NCBI RefSeq assembly: GCF_027213785.1
Contig: NZ_JAPWGO010000018.1
Location: 1-64,000 of the forward strand
DNA length: 64,000 bases
Origin: Limimaricola sp. G21655-S1
Lineage (GTDB): Bacteria > Pseudomonadota > Alphaproteobacteria > Rhodobacterales > Rhodobacteraceae
Direction of reading: 5' to 3'
Position 1 is the first letter of the stretch. Each line of letters opens with the position of its first letter. The position numbers and the translations under genes were made by a program. A model generated the notes under the pieces. That model was not told the origin of the DNA and made no database searches. It saw only the letters and a list, made by a program, of their open reading frames with translations. Shown here piece after piece: positions 63,903 to 64,000 of this stretch.

Positions 63903-64000
63903 ATGAAGGTCCACATTCTCGACGACTGGTTTGACACGCTGCGCGGGCTGCCGTGCTTCTCGAAGCTCGGAGGCCACGACGTCACCGTCTGGACCGATCA
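63903..64000 (+). CDS. D-2-hydroxyacid dehydrogenase, N-terminal part (cut by window end)
   Basis: Only 32 codons are present, starting MKVHILDDWFDTLRGLPCFS then KLGGHDVTVWTD, which matches the N-terminus of D-isomer-specific 2-hydroxyacid dehydrogenases. Ten bp after the PrpF-like gene, so in the same operon. The NAD-binding domain and active site lie outside the window. Confidence 0.7.
   Translation, partial: MKVHILDDWFDTLRGLPCFSKLGGHDVTVWTD

Overview
The window looks like alphaproteobacterial DNA, most likely from a Rhodobacterales bacterium (Roseobacter/Paracoccus relatives). That is an inference from the high-GC coding style, the bioBFDAGC operon, the tct-type transporter, and the style of the copper and mercury genes; no rRNA or species marker is present. 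Two parts are joined at about 29.85 kb: an integrated mobile element on the left, and chromosome-like DNA with metal-resistance genes on the right.

1-15,010: a class 1 DISARM anti-phage operon, read left to right. It holds drmD (helicase, 5' part outside the window), drmMI (adenine methylase), an AspBHI/Mrr-like modification-dependent endonuclease, drmA, drmB and drmC, then a Vsr-type endonuclease and an unassigned PD-(D/E)XK nuclease. Most junctions are ATGA overlaps, so the locus reads as one composite restriction unit.

15,011-29,847: the backbone and cargo of a mobilizable or conjugative element. ArdC anti-restriction, a DUF2958 protein and an 82-aa protein each sit behind a copy of the same leader repeat. 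Between them lie a phosphatase plus HEPN/Abi-like pair and a GIY-YIG nuclease gene broken by an in-frame TGA. A minus-strand operon (AT-hook protein, unknowns, VWA protein, membrane J-domain protein, VirD4/TraG coupling protein) is followed by a hairpin-rich, oriT-like region, a MobC-like protein and a relaxase broken by an in-frame TAG. A wHTH-nucleotidyltransferase-PP2C cassette with a strong promoter and palindromic operator ends the element. The right border is a 3' fragment of tRNA-Arg(CCG), a classic attachment site. No mating-pair-formation genes are visible here.

29,940-38,332: chromosomal genes: an EamA transporter, the biotin operon bioB-F-D-A-G-C, a PIG-L family deacetylase, an IMPACT/UPF0029 protein and a potassium channel with a C-terminal zinc ribbon.

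38,647-52,066: copper handling. There is a secreted EF-hand polyampholyte, c-type cytochromes, a Tat-exported multicopper oxidase with Met/His repeats, membrane and cupredoxin proteins, a DUF305 protein, a P1B copper ATPase, and divergent csoR with two CsoR-type operators, followed by a two-TM ion channel and an L,D-transpeptidase. A largely non-coding, apparently decayed stretch (52,067-53,222) follows.

53,223-57,245: a mercury operon (merR, divergent merF, merA, a small membrane protein and a second flavoprotein reductase) with a MerR-type promoter that has a 19-bp spacer. 57,383-64,000: a two-component system divergent from a tripartite tricarboxylate transporter (tctC, fused tctA-tctB), then a PrpF/GalD-like isomerase and the start of a D-2-hydroxyacid dehydrogenase.
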